64,000 nt of DNA from Devosia sp. (GTDB taxonomy: Bacteria; Pseudomonadota; Alphaproteobacteria; Rhizobiales; Devosiaceae). The translations under genes were made by a program, and so were the position numbers. The DNA lies in the NCBI RefSeq assembly GCF_025809055.1, contig NZ_CP075529.1, positions 2,405,501-2,469,500 on the forward strand, given 5' to 3'. The notes below the pieces were generated by a model. The model was not told where the DNA came from, ran no database searches, and was given only the letters and a program-made list of their open reading frames with translations. Shown one piece after another: positions 43,151-51,781 of the stretch. Position 1 is the stretch's first letter; each line of letters opens with the position of its first letter.

Positions 43151-43969
43151 TCAATTCTCCAGCCAGTCGGTGACGAGGTCGTATGCCTCCATCTCCTCGG
43201 GGCTGAGATAGTAGAGCCGGTCCGGCGGCGTCTCGAGCGCGTGCAGCCACAGGGCCGGATCGACACCACTCTCGCTCAAATGCCGGGTGATCTCTGCCGT
43301 CACCCTTTGCGCATCTGCCATGGCGACGCCCGCCACGCTCAAAGCCTCCACCGCATCGCCGGAAAGCGCCGCCGCATAGACCTGGTGCACGCCGATCGCC
43401 GCGTCCCGGCCGGCAAAGCGCTCGGCTCCCGAAGCGAAAATCAGCGGGCAGGACGATGCGCAGAGCTTGCCGTCCGCCACTTCGGTCGACAGCTCCTGTT
43501 CCCGAATCAGCCGGCCGATCATGAGGGCATCGTCGACCGATCCTCCGGGCGAATCCAGCAGCACTCTTGACACATATTCGCCGCGCGCCGCGATCTCGGC
43601 GGCAAAGCGCTCTGCCGATCCCGGGTCGATCGTGCCCGTCAGGGAGAGCAGGCCGCCGCTGCCCAGCGCGATGTCCAGCGGCTCGTCCAGAACCTCGGGC
43701 GCGCTGGTGATCGGCGGCCTTGGCCGGCCATTTTCATCCGGCGCGCTGGCCGGCGGCAGGATGGGCTGCGGCACCGCCGTCAGCGAGGCCGGGGCATTGG
43801 CATTGAGTTCACGGAAGTCGACATAGAGCACGCCCAGCGTTCCGGCCAGCAGCGCGAAGAAGGCAAAGCGCAGGATGGCGCCATCCTCGATCCGGGCGAG
43901 CGAGGCGATCACGTGCCGGTAGAAGGGGCCCTCGTCGCTGCGGGCGCGCGCATTGGCTGCCGTCTTCAT
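43151..43969 (-). CDS. Membrane-anchored ClpP-like (COG3904-type) predicted protease
   Basis: A 272-residue protein: short cytoplasmic N-terminus, one span (about residues 31-51), Pro-rich linker, then a ClpP/crotonase-fold domain (about 100-265). The core LLDSPGGSVDDALMIGRLI, then VADGKLCASSCPLIFASG and GVHQVY, matches the COG3904 predicted periplasmic family. The Ser in CASSC lies where ClpP has its nucleophile, so a serine protease activity is possible but inferred. Its start overlaps the end of the membrane protein gene upstream (43966-43969), so the two are coupled. Confidence 0.8.
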   Translation of the reverse strand: MKTAANARARSDEGPFYRHVIASLARIEDGAILRFAFFALLAGTLGVLYVDFRELNANAPASLTAVPQPILPPASAPDENGRPRPPITSAPEVLDEPLDIALGSGGLLSLTGTIDPGSAERFAAEIAARGEYVSRVLLDSPGGSVDDALMIGRLIREQELSTEVADGKLCASSCPLIFASGAERFAGRDAAIGVHQVYAAALSGDAVEALSVAGVAMADAQRVTAEITRHLSESGVDPALWLHALETPPDRLYYLSPEEMEAYDLVTDWLEN

Positions 43970-45339
43970 GCCGGGCGCGGTCCGTCACCACGCTTGCGCT
44001 GGGCGGCGTCGATCGGCGTCACCGTGGTGTCGGCCGGCTCCGCCGGGTCGGGCTTTTCCGCCACCACCTTTTCGTCCGCCGGATCGGCGGGTGGCGTAGC
44101 CTGATATTCCTCGATCTTTGGGGTCAGCGCCGCTGCCGCCTCGGCCGCGCCCTCTGCCTCCATGCGCTTGTAAAGCGACATGGCCCGGAGCATTTCTGCC
44201 GCGGTGATGGTCTCGGCTTCCTTGAGCGTCTCGGCCTCCCGGCGCATGGCGTCATTGACCACCATCAGCACCAGCACCAGCACCACCGGCAACAGGTCGA
44301 TGGAGATCGCACCGGCCCAGGAGGGCACGAAATCCTGCCAGTAGCGGATCACCGCTTCGGCCGAAGACAGGGGCACGAAACGGCGCTGCTCCACCGCCGG
44401 CTGCGCCAGGATTTCATCGGCTGCCGCCGTCAGCGCCGCCGATTGCGCCGCCACCGAAGCCCGTACGGTTTCCATCACCTGGTCCTGCCGGTTGGCGAGG
44501 TCCGCCGATCCGCCATTGGCCACCGGCGCAATGAACCCGGCCGAGAGGTCCGTCGCCGCCCGCTGCACCGAGGCAGCCACATCGGTCTGCTGCAGGGCCG
44601 CGATCACAGCCGACAGTTGCACCGCCTCGGCCTGGAAAGCGTCCGAACGCGGCTCGATGGCGCCTGGCGTCGATACCAGTTCGCGCATGCTGGCCAGCCG
44701 CGCCGACCCCTGTTCGAAAAGCTCGGACACCTCGTCGCGCGAGCCGGTAATGGTCGCGGCCAGCTGGGTCATCTGCGTGCTCATCTGGGTGAGCAATTGC
44801 ACGACGCTGCCCGAGCCCTGCGTGCCGGTCAGTGCGCCGCTGTCGCGCTCGTCCTGCGCCAGGGCAGCAAAGCGGGCCGAGGCGCGCTCGACGTCGGGCA
44901 AGAGGCTCTGGGTCGCGAGCGCCTTGGCATGGGCATCGTCGAGATCGGCGGCATAGCCCTGCAGCGTCACCGCCATATGCTGTTCCAGCGCCGCCGAACC
45001 GGCCAGCGCCGCCGCATTCAGCCACGAACTCATGGCGATGATCATGGCGCAGCCAATGGCCATGGTGATGAACAGGCCGACCCGCTGCACGCCGCTGATC
45101 ACCAGCGGCACGAAGCGCATCATATAGGTCCAGAAGGCATAGATGGCGACTGACACCGCCGCCGAATAGATGATGGCGGCGAAGAACACGAAGGTCGCCG
45201 AACCATCGAGCAGGCCGCGCACACCGAGATAGGTATAGACACCCGAGGCCAGCGACAGCACCGCCAGCGCGAAGCGCGTCATGGTTTCCACGCCTCTGGC
45301 GGTTTCATGCAGGCGGAAGGCATTTGGCTTGAGCTGCAT
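43966..45339 (-). CDS. Multi-span membrane protein of unknown function, partner of the ClpP-like protein
   Basis: A 457-residue protein I do not recognise. Three spans lie near the N-terminus (about 22-42, 47-72, 86-108). A 230-residue Ala/Gln-rich helical region follows (for example SVVQLLTQMSTQMTQLAATI), then a fourth span (about 345-367) and a charged tail rich in Glu, Ala and Pro. The layout recalls receptors, but there is no HAMP, kinase or methyl-accepting domain. It overlaps the downstream protease-like gene by four bases. A CtrA-type box lies 36-50 bases before its ATG. Role is unknown; a regulated envelope complex is a guess. Confidence 0.75.
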   Translation of the reverse strand: MQLKPNAFRLHETARGVETMTRFALAVLSLASGVYTYLGVRGLLDGSATFVFFAAIIYSAAVSVAIYAFWTYMMRFVPLVISGVQRVGLFITMAIGCAMIIAMSSWLNAAALAGSAALEQHMAVTLQGYAADLDDAHAKALATQSLLPDVERASARFAALAQDERDSGALTGTQGSGSVVQLLTQMSTQMTQLAATITGSRDEVSELFEQGSARLASMRELVSTPGAIEPRSDAFQAEAVQLSAVIAALQQTDVAASVQRAATDLSAGFIAPVANGGSADLANRQDQVMETVRASVAAQSAALTAAADEILAQPAVEQRRFVPLSSAEAVIRYWQDFVPSWAGAISIDLLPVVLVLVLMVVNDAMRREAETLKEAETITAAEMLRAMSLYKRMEAEGAAEAAAALTPKIEEYQATPPADPADEKVVAEKPDPAEPADTTVTPIDAAQRKRGDGPRPA

Positions 45340-45374
45340 CAGGTCCCCGCAACGCTCTGGCCCGCCACCGGGCC

Positions 45375-45390
45375 TTAACCTCAGGTTAAC
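45375..45390. promoter_or_regulatory. CtrA-type box TTAA-N7-TTAAC
   Basis: TTAA-CCTCAGG-TTAAC, an exact seven-base spacer and itself nearly palindromic. It lies 36 bases upstream of the membrane protein start (45339, leftward) and about 134 bases upstream of the rightward oxidoreductase. Position favours the leftward operon. Confidence 0.6.
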
Positions 45391-45523
45391 ACAGCCAAAG
45401 CAGGCAGAAGCGAGGCGAACGGCCCAAGGTTAATGCCGGGGCGATGACAAGTCGGTGAAATCCTCCGCCCCTTGCGGCAGCCGGCCCCGCACTTTAGGCA
45501 GGAGCCATCGCATGGAGGCCAAG

Positions 45524-46531
45524 ATGACGCAAAAGATCCGCTGGGGCATTCTGTCCACCGCCAATATCGGCATGCAGAAGGTCATTCCGGCCATTCAGCA
45601 GGCCCCGAGCTGCGAGGTCGTCGCCATTGCCTCGCGTGATCTGGGCAAGGCCGAAGCCGCGGCCGCCAGGCTCGGCATTGCCAGGGCCCACGGCTCCTAT
45701 GAGGCACTGTTCGCCGATCCGGACATCGACGCCATCTACAACCCCCTGCCCAATCACCTGCATGTGCCCATGACCCTGGCCGCGGCGCGCGCCGGCAAGC
45801 ACGTGCTGTGCGAAAAGCCCATTGCGCTTTCGGCCGAAGAGGCCGGCCAGCTCCGCGACATTCCCGGCAATATCGTCTTTCTCGAAGCCTTCATGGTGCG
45901 CTTCCATCCTCAATGGGCCCGCATCCGCGACATCATCCGCTCGGGCGAATTGGGCGAAATCCGCAGCATCAATGCCATCTTCGCCTATCACAATGTCGAT
46001 CCGGCCAATGTCCGCAACCAGGCCGATATCGGCGGCGGCGGCATCATGGATATCGGCTGCTATCCGATCACCGCGGCGCGCTATTTCTTCGAGGCCGAGC
46101 CGCTTAGGCTGGTTTCACTGGTCGAGCGCGATCCCGCCTTTGGCACCGATCGGCTGGCCAGCGTCATCGCCGATTTCGGCAATGGCCGCCAGCTCAGCTT
46201 CACCTGCTCCACCCAGGCGGCCCCGCATCAGCGCGTCCTGATCCTGGGTACCAGGGCCAAGGCCGAGATCATCATTCCCTTCAACGCCCCGGCCAATGAG
46301 CGCACCGCCATCACCGTCGATATCGGCGCGCCCTTTGATGGCGCCCTGGCCCGCCGCGAAATCCTGCCCGCCTGCGATCAATATACCGAACAGGCCGAAG
46401 CCTTTGCCCAGGCCGTGCTGGGCAAGAAACCCCTGCCCTGGGGCGTCGACGACGCCATCGCCTCCATGCGCGTCATCGATGCCATCTTCGAAAGCGAAAA
46501 GACCGGCGCCTGGGCCCGGGTCGGCCCGTAA
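45524..46531 (+). CDS. Gfo/Idh/MocA family NAD(P)-dependent oxidoreductase
   Basis: A 335-residue sugar or cyclitol dehydrogenase-type protein. The Rossmann opening RWGILSTANIGMQKVIPAIQQ and the catalytic-Lys motif HVLCEKPIALSAEEA are clear, followed by GGGGIMDIGCYPITAARYFF. Substrate cannot be assigned. I chose the ATG at 45524 because GGAGG lies five bases upstream; an ATG four codons earlier (45512) with GGAG seven bases upstream is equally possible. It stands alone. Confidence 0.92.
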   Translation: MTQKIRWGILSTANIGMQKVIPAIQQAPSCEVVAIASRDLGKAEAAAARLGIARAHGSYEALFADPDIDAIYNPLPNHLHVPMTLAAARAGKHVLCEKPIALSAEEAGQLRDIPGNIVFLEAFMVRFHPQWARIRDIIRSGELGEIRSINAIFAYHNVDPANVRNQADIGGGGIMDIGCYPITAARYFFEAEPLRLVSLVERDPAFGTDRLASVIADFGNGRQLSFTCSTQAAPHQRVLILGTRAKAEIIIPFNAPANERTAITVDIGAPFDGALARREILPACDQYTEQAEAFAQAVLGKKPLPWGVDDAIASMRVIDAIFESEKTGAWARVGP

Positions 46532-46575
46532 CGCGCGGCCAACGACCAGAGCCTTATATTTGAGCACTGACCCAC

Positions 46576-46673
46576 CGGCTCCATCGCCCCCTCGCCCGTA
46601 TGGGGAGAGGCCCGGGGTGAGGGGTGAACGTCCCCTGACTAAGCCATTTGAACCCCTCATCCGCAAAAGGGCC
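46576..46673. repeat. Family A repeat
   Basis: CGGCTCCATCGCCCCCTCG, TGGGGAGAGG, GGGGTGAGGGGTGAACG and AACCCCTCATCCG follow one another, in the same order as in the 31.8-kb element but with shorter similarity. No gene is present between 46532 and 46707. Confidence 0.65.
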
Positions 46674-46707
46674 GCCAGTCCGTCCAATGGTAGATGCGCA
46701 AGGGTCC

Positions 46708-47280
46708 CTACCCGCCTGCCGCGATATCAGGCCCCAGCAATCGCGCGGTCAGCATCATCAGGTCGTCGCCCAGGCGCTCGGACGTGATGCCGCTTTCCGC
46801 CACGCCCTTGGCGGCGGCCAGCAGAAGGCCGGCAAGCTGATCGGGCCGGGCAAGGCCCGCCTCCGCCAGCGCGCCCCCCAGCGCCTGGGCGATGAAGCGG
46901 TTGGAACGGGCGAAGAGGTCAGCCCCCTCGGCATGGGCCGCAAACAGTTCATCGGCATGGGCCGAGCCCGCCAGGAGCTCGGAAATCACCGCAAACTTGG
47001 CCACCAGCGCTCGCCCCACCCGCTCGCTGATGGTGCCCTCGGCAGACAGCGCCCGCAAAAAGGCCTCATGCTTGGCCGCGATCAGCTGCTCGAGCAGCGC
47101 CCCGAACACGGCATGCTTGTCGGCAAACTGGGTGTAAAGCGTCGGCTTGGCGATCTGGGCTTCGCGCGCAATGGCCTCCATGGTGGTCGCCCGCAGGCCC
47201 TGGCGCAGGAAGAGCCGGCGCGCCGCAACGAGGATGCGCTCGCGCTTTTCCGCCGCCCGATCCCCGCTTGCCTTCACCAT
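46708..47280 (-). CDS. TetR/AcrR-family transcriptional regulator
   Basis: A 190-residue repressor. The N-terminal helix-turn-helix covers about residues 12-58 (RERILVAARRLFLRQGL, then TTMEAIAREAQIAKPTLYTQF). The C-terminal all-helical domain should bind an inducer and dimerise. The ATG at 47280 has GGAG six bases upstream; a TTG at 47292 is the alternative. It is divergent from a short-chain reductase gene with 67 bases between starts, and that gap contains a palindrome, so it probably represses both itself and the reductase. Confidence 0.93.
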   Translation of the reverse strand: MVKASGDRAAEKRERILVAARRLFLRQGLRATTMEAIAREAQIAKPTLYTQFADKHAVFGALLEQLIAAKHEAFLRALSAEGTISERVGRALVAKFAVISELLAGSAHADELFAAHAEGADLFARSNRFIAQALGGALAEAGLARPDQLAGLLLAAAKGVAESGITSERLGDDLMMLTARLLGPDIAAGG

Positions 47281-47304
47281 CTTTGGCTCCAACTCTTGAA
47301 CTAA

Positions 47305-47332
47305 TTGAACGATATACGTATGTTTCGTTCAA
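47305..47332. promoter_or_regulatory. Probable TetR operator
   Basis: Arms TTGAACG (47305-47311) and CGTTCAA (47326-47332) flank an inner palindrome ATACGTAT (47314-47321). The site lies between the divergent TetR and reductase starts, 16 bases from the reductase ATG, as expected for an autoregulatory operator. Confidence 0.6.
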
Positions 47333-47347
47333 ATCAAGGAGTGACCC

Positions 47348-48376
47348 ATGACAGAGGCCCACAAAGAGACTGTTCTTTTGACCGGTATTTCCGGCTTTCT
47401 GGGCGGCCATGTCGCCCTTGCTTTGCTGAAAGCCGGGTTTCCCGTGCGCGGCAGCGTCCGGTCCCTCGCCAAGGCCGACAAGGTGCGCGACACCCTGGCC
47501 AGGGCCGGGGCCGACACCAAAGGGCTGAGCTTTGTCGAACTGAACCTGACCCGGGACGCAGGCTGGGATGCCGCCATGGACGGCGTGAGCTTTTTGCAGC
47601 ACACCGCCTCTCCCTTCGTGCTCAACATGCCCGATGACCGCAACGAGTTGATCCGCCCGGCCGTCGAGGGCACCGAGCGCGCCATCGGCGCCGCCCTGCG
47701 GGCCGGGGTGAAGCGCATCGTGCTGACCTCTTCCATGGCCGCGATTGCCTATGGCCACGACAAGACCGGGGCGCCCTGCTTTTCTGCCGCCGACTGGACC
47801 CGGCTCGATGGCCGCCCCATCAACGCCTATGTCGAATCCAAGACCCGCGCCGAGCGCCGCGCCTGGCAGATGATGGACGACGCGGGCCGCCGCGCCGACC
47901 TCGCCACCATCAATCCCGGCGCCATTTTCGGCCCCCTGCTCGATGAGGATCCGGGCACCTCGGCCCTCCTCGTCCGCCGCCTGCTCGATGGCTCCGTGCC
48001 GGCGGCCCCGCGCATTCCCATCACCCCGGTCGATGTACGCGACGTCGCGGCGGCCCATCTGGCGGCCATGACCACGCCCGAGGCAGGCGGCCAGCGCTTC
48101 CCGCTGGCGGTCGCGCCGCAATATTTCATCGATGTCGCCCGAACCCTGCGCCAGCGCTACCCCGACCGGCGGATTCCCCGCTTGCAGATGCCCGATCTTG
48201 CCGTGCGTCTCTATGCGCTCTTTGATCGCGACGTGCGCGATAATCTGGGCGAATTGGGCTATGCCAAGCGCCTCGACGCCGCCCCCTCCATCGCCCTTCT
48301 CGGCCAGCCGCTCATCCCGGCCGAAACCGCCGTACTCGCCACCGCCGAAAGCCTGATCCAGCACGGCCTCGTCTGA
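47348..48376 (+). CDS. NAD(P)-dependent extended short-chain dehydrogenase/epimerase (aldehyde or flavonol reductase-like)
   Basis: A 342-residue extended SDR protein. The dinucleotide motif is TGISGFLGGHV near the N-terminus. The catalytic Ser is in VLTSSMAAIAYG and the Tyr-x3-Lys in AYVESKTRAE, followed by NPGAIFGPLL. The pattern is closest to dihydroflavonol-4-reductase-like aldehyde reductases. It is divergently transcribed from a TetR regulator with a palindromic operator between them, so its expression is probably induced by a toxic or signal molecule, possibly its own substrate. Confidence 0.88.
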   Translation: MTEAHKETVLLTGISGFLGGHVALALLKAGFPVRGSVRSLAKADKVRDTLARAGADTKGLSFVELNLTRDAGWDAAMDGVSFLQHTASPFVLNMPDDRNELIRPAVEGTERAIGAALRAGVKRIVLTSSMAAIAYGHDKTGAPCFSAADWTRLDGRPINAYVESKTRAERRAWQMMDDAGRRADLATINPGAIFGPLLDEDPGTSALLVRRLLDGSVPAAPRIPITPVDVRDVAAAHLAAMTTPEAGGQRFPLAVAPQYFIDVARTLRQRYPDRRIPRLQMPDLAVRLYALFDRDVRDNLGELGYAKRLDAAPSIALLGQPLIPAETAVLATAESLIQHGLV

Positions 48377-48462
48377 CCGAACAAAGGGGGGCGCGGCGCA
48401 TCACATCCACCGCCGCACCCCTTGCCCTGCCCCGCGATTTTGTCCATATACCGCCTTGGTGA

Positions 48463-48538
<76 letters not shown>

Positions 48539-48604
48539 ATCCCCATCGCCATTTCCACCACCGTGATCCGCGCCAATCAGGCGCATCCAGACGGTTCGTG
48601 CCGG

Positions 48605-49636
48605 TCAGGCGGATTGGCGACGGATGATCTCAAAGCCGATGTCGTGCACCATGGCCGGCTCGGGACTGGCGGCGAAGCGGCTGAGCAGGGCATTGGCGGC
48701 GGTCTGTCCGAGCACCTGCCGGTCGATGCGCACGCTGGTCAGCGCCGGGGCGGTGCTGGCGGCAAATTCCTGGTCGCCGAACCCGATCACGGCGACATCC
48801 CCGGGTATTGACAGCCCCCGCGCCGAGGCCTCCACCAAAGCGCCCTGGGCGAACTGGTCCGAGCTGCAAAAGATAACCGAGCCGGGCGGCAGCTGCCGCT
48901 CGAGCAGCTGCCCCAGAGCCTCGCGCCCGAGCCCCAGCGTCGCGGGAGCCGAGAAATCCACCGGCAAGACCCTGGTGCCGGTCAATTGCTCGAACCGGCC
49001 GGCAAATGCATTGCGCCGGCGCACGGCGCGCTCGTCCCCGGCGGTGATGGTGGCGGCATGGGCATAGCCGGCGCCAAAGGCGAAATCGGCCGCCGCGCGC
49101 CCCGCCTCAAGGTGTGAAAAGCCCACGCAGCAATCCACCGGCGTGTCCGAAACATCCCAGATTTCCACCACCGGAATGCCGGCATTGTGCAACATGCGCC
49201 GGGCCGCCGGTGAATGGCGCACCCCGGTCAGTAGGATCGCGTCGGGCCGGCGCGACAGGTGCGTGGCGATGGCCTTTTCCTCACGCTCGAGCTCGAATCC
49301 GGTCTCGGACAGCATGATCTGATAGCCCCGGTCCCACATGATCTCCGAAAAGGCATGCAGCACGCTCGAATAGACAATATTGGTCACCGAGGGGACGAGC
49401 GCCGCGATCAGGTTGGACTTGTTGGAAGCCAGCGCCCCGGCCACGGCATTGGGCACATAGCCGGTGCGGGCAATGGCGTCCTGGATGCGCTCCAGCGTCT
49501 CGCGCGACACTTTTCCGGGCGAAGACAGCGCCCGCGACACCGTCACCTGCGACACCCCGGCCAGGCGCCCGACTTCGGCCATGGTGACGCCGCCACCGCG
49601 CTTTAATTGACCGTGATCTCGGGTTTTGTTTGCCAT
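48605..49636 (-). CDS. LacI-family transcriptional regulator
   Basis: A 343-residue repressor. The N-terminal helix-turn-helix (about 18-65: TMAEVGRLAGVSQVTVSRAL then SSPGKVSRETLERI) is followed by a periplasmic-binding-protein-like sensor domain (SNLIAALVPSVTNIVYSSVL, GVIFCSSDQFAQGAL type segments, PALTSVRIDRQVLGQTAA). The overall pattern resembles the gluconate regulators GntR of this family. It lies next to the tctCBA transporter genes; LacI-type palindromes with a central CG lie in the tctC-dehydratase intergenic region. It probably controls that island, releasing DNA when a sugar acid or its metabolite binds. Confidence 0.93.
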   Translation of the reverse strand: MANKTRDHGQLKRGGGVTMAEVGRLAGVSQVTVSRALSSPGKVSRETLERIQDAIARTGYVPNAVAGALASNKSNLIAALVPSVTNIVYSSVLHAFSEIMWDRGYQIMLSETGFELEREEKAIATHLSRRPDAILLTGVRHSPAARRMLHNAGIPVVEIWDVSDTPVDCCVGFSHLEAGRAAADFAFGAGYAHAATITAGDERAVRRRNAFAGRFEQLTGTRVLPVDFSAPATLGLGREALGQLLERQLPPGSVIFCSSDQFAQGALVEASARGLSIPGDVAVIGFGDQEFAASTAPALTSVRIDRQVLGQTAANALLSRFAASPEPAMVHDIGFEIIRRQSA

Positions 49637-49648
49637 GGCATGCTCTTA

Positions 49649-49693
49649 GAGCGTTTTCAAGAAAAGTGGATACCACTTTTCTGGTTCGAAAAC
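49649..49693. repeat. Palindromic repeat AGAAAAGTGG/CCACTTTTCT (family D)
   Basis: A 10-bp perfect inverted repeat around ATA, flanked by CGTTTTC and GAAAACG that also pair. A close copy (AGAAAAGTGG-ACA-CCACTTTTCT) lies at 61723-61745. The same element is common in Rhizobiales genomes as far as I recall. Confidence 0.75.
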
Positions 49694-49710
49694 GTGACCA
49701 TTCAACAACT

Positions 49711-49749
49711 TAGAGCCCTTGTTCTGATCTAGTCAGAACGAGGGCTCTA
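49711..49749. terminator. Long palindrome between tctA and the LacI gene
   Basis: TAGAGCCCT and GTTCTGA pair with TCAGAAC and AGGGCTCTA, with one mismatched position and a short loop. It lies 15 bases past the tctA stop and could end that transcript, although no T-tract follows. Confidence 0.55.
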
Positions 49750-49763
49750 GCGGATGCCCCCAA

Positions 49764-51275
49764 TCACGCCAAGGGTGGCTCTCCGGCCGCTTGCTGCCGG
49801 GAGCGCCGCGCCATGAGGACCGAGATGGCGACCGAGCCGATGATCAGGACCCAGAGCACGACCGCGATCGGGCTCTTGGTGAAGAAGATGGTCAAATCGC
49901 CGAAGGATTCCAGGCTCTTGACGAAATAGATCTCGGCCGAGGGCCCCAGGATGAAACCGATGATGAAGGGCGCGATTTCGAGTTTCAGCTTGGTGGCGAG
50001 CCAGCCGAAGACGCCGAAGATCAGCAGGGTCCAGACATCGAACATGATGCCGTAATTGATGGTATAGGCGCCGATGACGCACATCATCAGGATGATCGGG
50101 TAGAGGATGTGCTTGGGCACCGCTACCACCATGGCGAACCAGCGGATGGCAAAATACATCATCACGAACATGGCCAGGTTCGCCACGATCATCGCCACGA
50201 TCATGGCGTTCCAGGTATCCCCGTTATTGCCGATGAACAGCGGGCCGACCTGTATCCCCTGCAGGGCAAAGGCACCGATCAGCAGCGCCGTGGTGCTGTC
50301 GCCGGGAATGCCCAGCGATAGCAGCGGCACCAGCGCACCCCCGGTCAGCCCGTTATTGCCGGCCTCCGAGGCCATGATGCCGCCCGGCTCACCCTTGCCG
50401 AAGCGTTCGGGATGCTTGGACGTGGTCTTGGCCGCGGTATAGGAGAGGATGGAAGCGGCCGAGCCGCCGACGCCGGGCAGGATGCCGACAAAGGTGCCGA
50501 TGCCCGAGGACCGCACCAGGTTCAGCACCTGTCCCTTGAACACCGAGAACGAAAAGCGCGAATGGGCGCCGACCTTGATCTGGTCGAGCGACATGCCCTT
50601 GGGCATGCCCTTTTCGGCCTCATCGAGAATGGCCGTCAGCCCGAAGAGGCCGATCAGGACCGGCAGCAGTGAAAAGCCGCCGTCGAGCCAGTAATCGGTG
50701 CCCGGCGGAATGAGCCGGAAATGCCCGTTGCCGCCATCGGTGACGTCATAGACCCCGATCAGGCTGACAAAGATGCCGAGAAACCCCGAAAAGATGCCGA
50801 GCAGCATATTGCTCGACAGTGCCGCCATGACGGTCAGCGCGAACAGGATGATGAGAAATTTCTCGACATAGGAAAAGCGGATGGCGAAGTCGGCCAGCGC
50901 CGGCGCGAAGAAATAGAGCGCTGCCAGCGAAATCAGGCCGCCCACCAGCGAGGCGATAATGCCGATGCGCAGCGCCTTCTCGCCCTCGCCGCGCTGGGCC
51001 ATGGGATAGCCGTCAAAACAGGTGGTGATCGAGGAGGGTGTTCCGGGAATGCCGAGCAGGATCGCCGGCACCAGACCGCCGGAAATGCCGCCGACATAAA
51101 GACCGAGCAGCAAAGCGAGGCCGTTTTCGAGCCCCAGCGAATAGGTCAGCGGCAGGCAGATCGCCACCGCCATGGTCGCGGTCATGCCGGGAATGGCGCC
51201 GAAGATGATGCCGACCAGCGTGCCGCCGATGGCCAGCATCACAAAGAGCGGGGAGATGAGCGAGAGGAAGTCCAT
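49764..51275 (-). CDS. tctA: Tripartite tricarboxylate transporter, large membrane subunit
   Basis: TctA is the large, about twelve-span permease subunit of the tripartite tricarboxylate transporter family, which moves carboxylates with the ion gradient after capture by a periplasmic binding protein. The family motif is complete: GTLVGIIFGAIPGMTATMAVAI, then GGISGGLVPAILLGIPGTPSSITTCFDGYPMA, and later GVGGSAASILSYTAAK and SLGIPGDSTTALLIGAF. Length is 503 residues. GGAGAGGA precedes the ATG. It is the third gene of the leftward tctCBA operon, 18 bases after tctB. Confidence 0.95.
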   Translation of the reverse strand: MDFLSLISPLFVMLAIGGTLVGIIFGAIPGMTATMAVAICLPLTYSLGLENGLALLLGLYVGGISGGLVPAILLGIPGTPSSITTCFDGYPMAQRGEGEKALRIGIIASLVGGLISLAALYFFAPALADFAIRFSYVEKFLIILFALTVMAALSSNMLLGIFSGFLGIFVSLIGVYDVTDGGNGHFRLIPPGTDYWLDGGFSLLPVLIGLFGLTAILDEAEKGMPKGMSLDQIKVGAHSRFSFSVFKGQVLNLVRSSGIGTFVGILPGVGGSAASILSYTAAKTTSKHPERFGKGEPGGIMASEAGNNGLTGGALVPLLSLGIPGDSTTALLIGAFALQGIQVGPLFIGNNGDTWNAMIVAMIVANLAMFVMMYFAIRWFAMVVAVPKHILYPIILMMCVIGAYTINYGIMFDVWTLLIFGVFGWLATKLKLEIAPFIIGFILGPSAEIYFVKSLESFGDLTIFFTKSPIAVVLWVLIIGSVAISVLMARRSRQQAAGEPPLA

Positions 51276-51293
51276 GGTCTGATCCTCTCCGGC

Positions 51294-51713
51294 TCAGGGC
51301 AGGGTGAGATAGAAGATATCGCTGAACAGCCACCACACCAGCAGCGGGCCGGCGACGGCAATGATCAGCACGGGAATGATGTTGCCCAGGGTCCGGCTGT
51401 GCATGAACAGGATGCCGGTCAGCGCGACGAAGGGGATGGAACAGAGCAGAAAGCCCATGCCGGTATTGGGCCAGATGTCGCCCACCGGCACCATGAGCAG
51501 GAAATAGAGCACGGTCAGGCCCAGCCCACCCAGAAAGCGCGCCTTGTCCATGCGCGCAAAGGTCTCGCGCCACATGGCACCCGATCCCAGCACTGCGCGG
51601 CGCTGCGTGATCAGGATTGCCGCCCCCAGCACGATCAGCACGATGCCAATCAGTGTCGGGAAGATGAGATGCGAAGTCGCGAAATCGACCTTCACACGGG
51701 TCCATTCACCCAT
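51294..51713 (-). CDS. tctB: Tripartite tricarboxylate transporter, small membrane subunit
   Basis: TctB is the small four-span subunit. The 139-residue protein has hydrophobic segments near residues 12-36, 65-85, 92-110 and 115-135, and lies between tctC and tctA as expected. The motif content is low, so the call depends on size, topology and position. I chose the ATG at 51713 with AGGGA upstream; TTG at 51719 is an alternative. Confidence 0.85.
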   Translation of the reverse strand: MGEWTRVKVDFATSHLIFPTLIGIVLIVLGAAILITQRRAVLGSGAMWRETFARMDKARFLGGLGLTVLYFLLMVPVGDIWPNTGMGFLLCSIPFVALTGILFMHSRTLGNIIPVLIIAVAGPLLVWWLFSDIFYLTLP

Positions 51714-51781
51714 GACCAATATCCCTGCTTGTCATTGGAAAGAGCCCGGCGGAATAACCGCCGGGCCCGGAGACATGCGGC

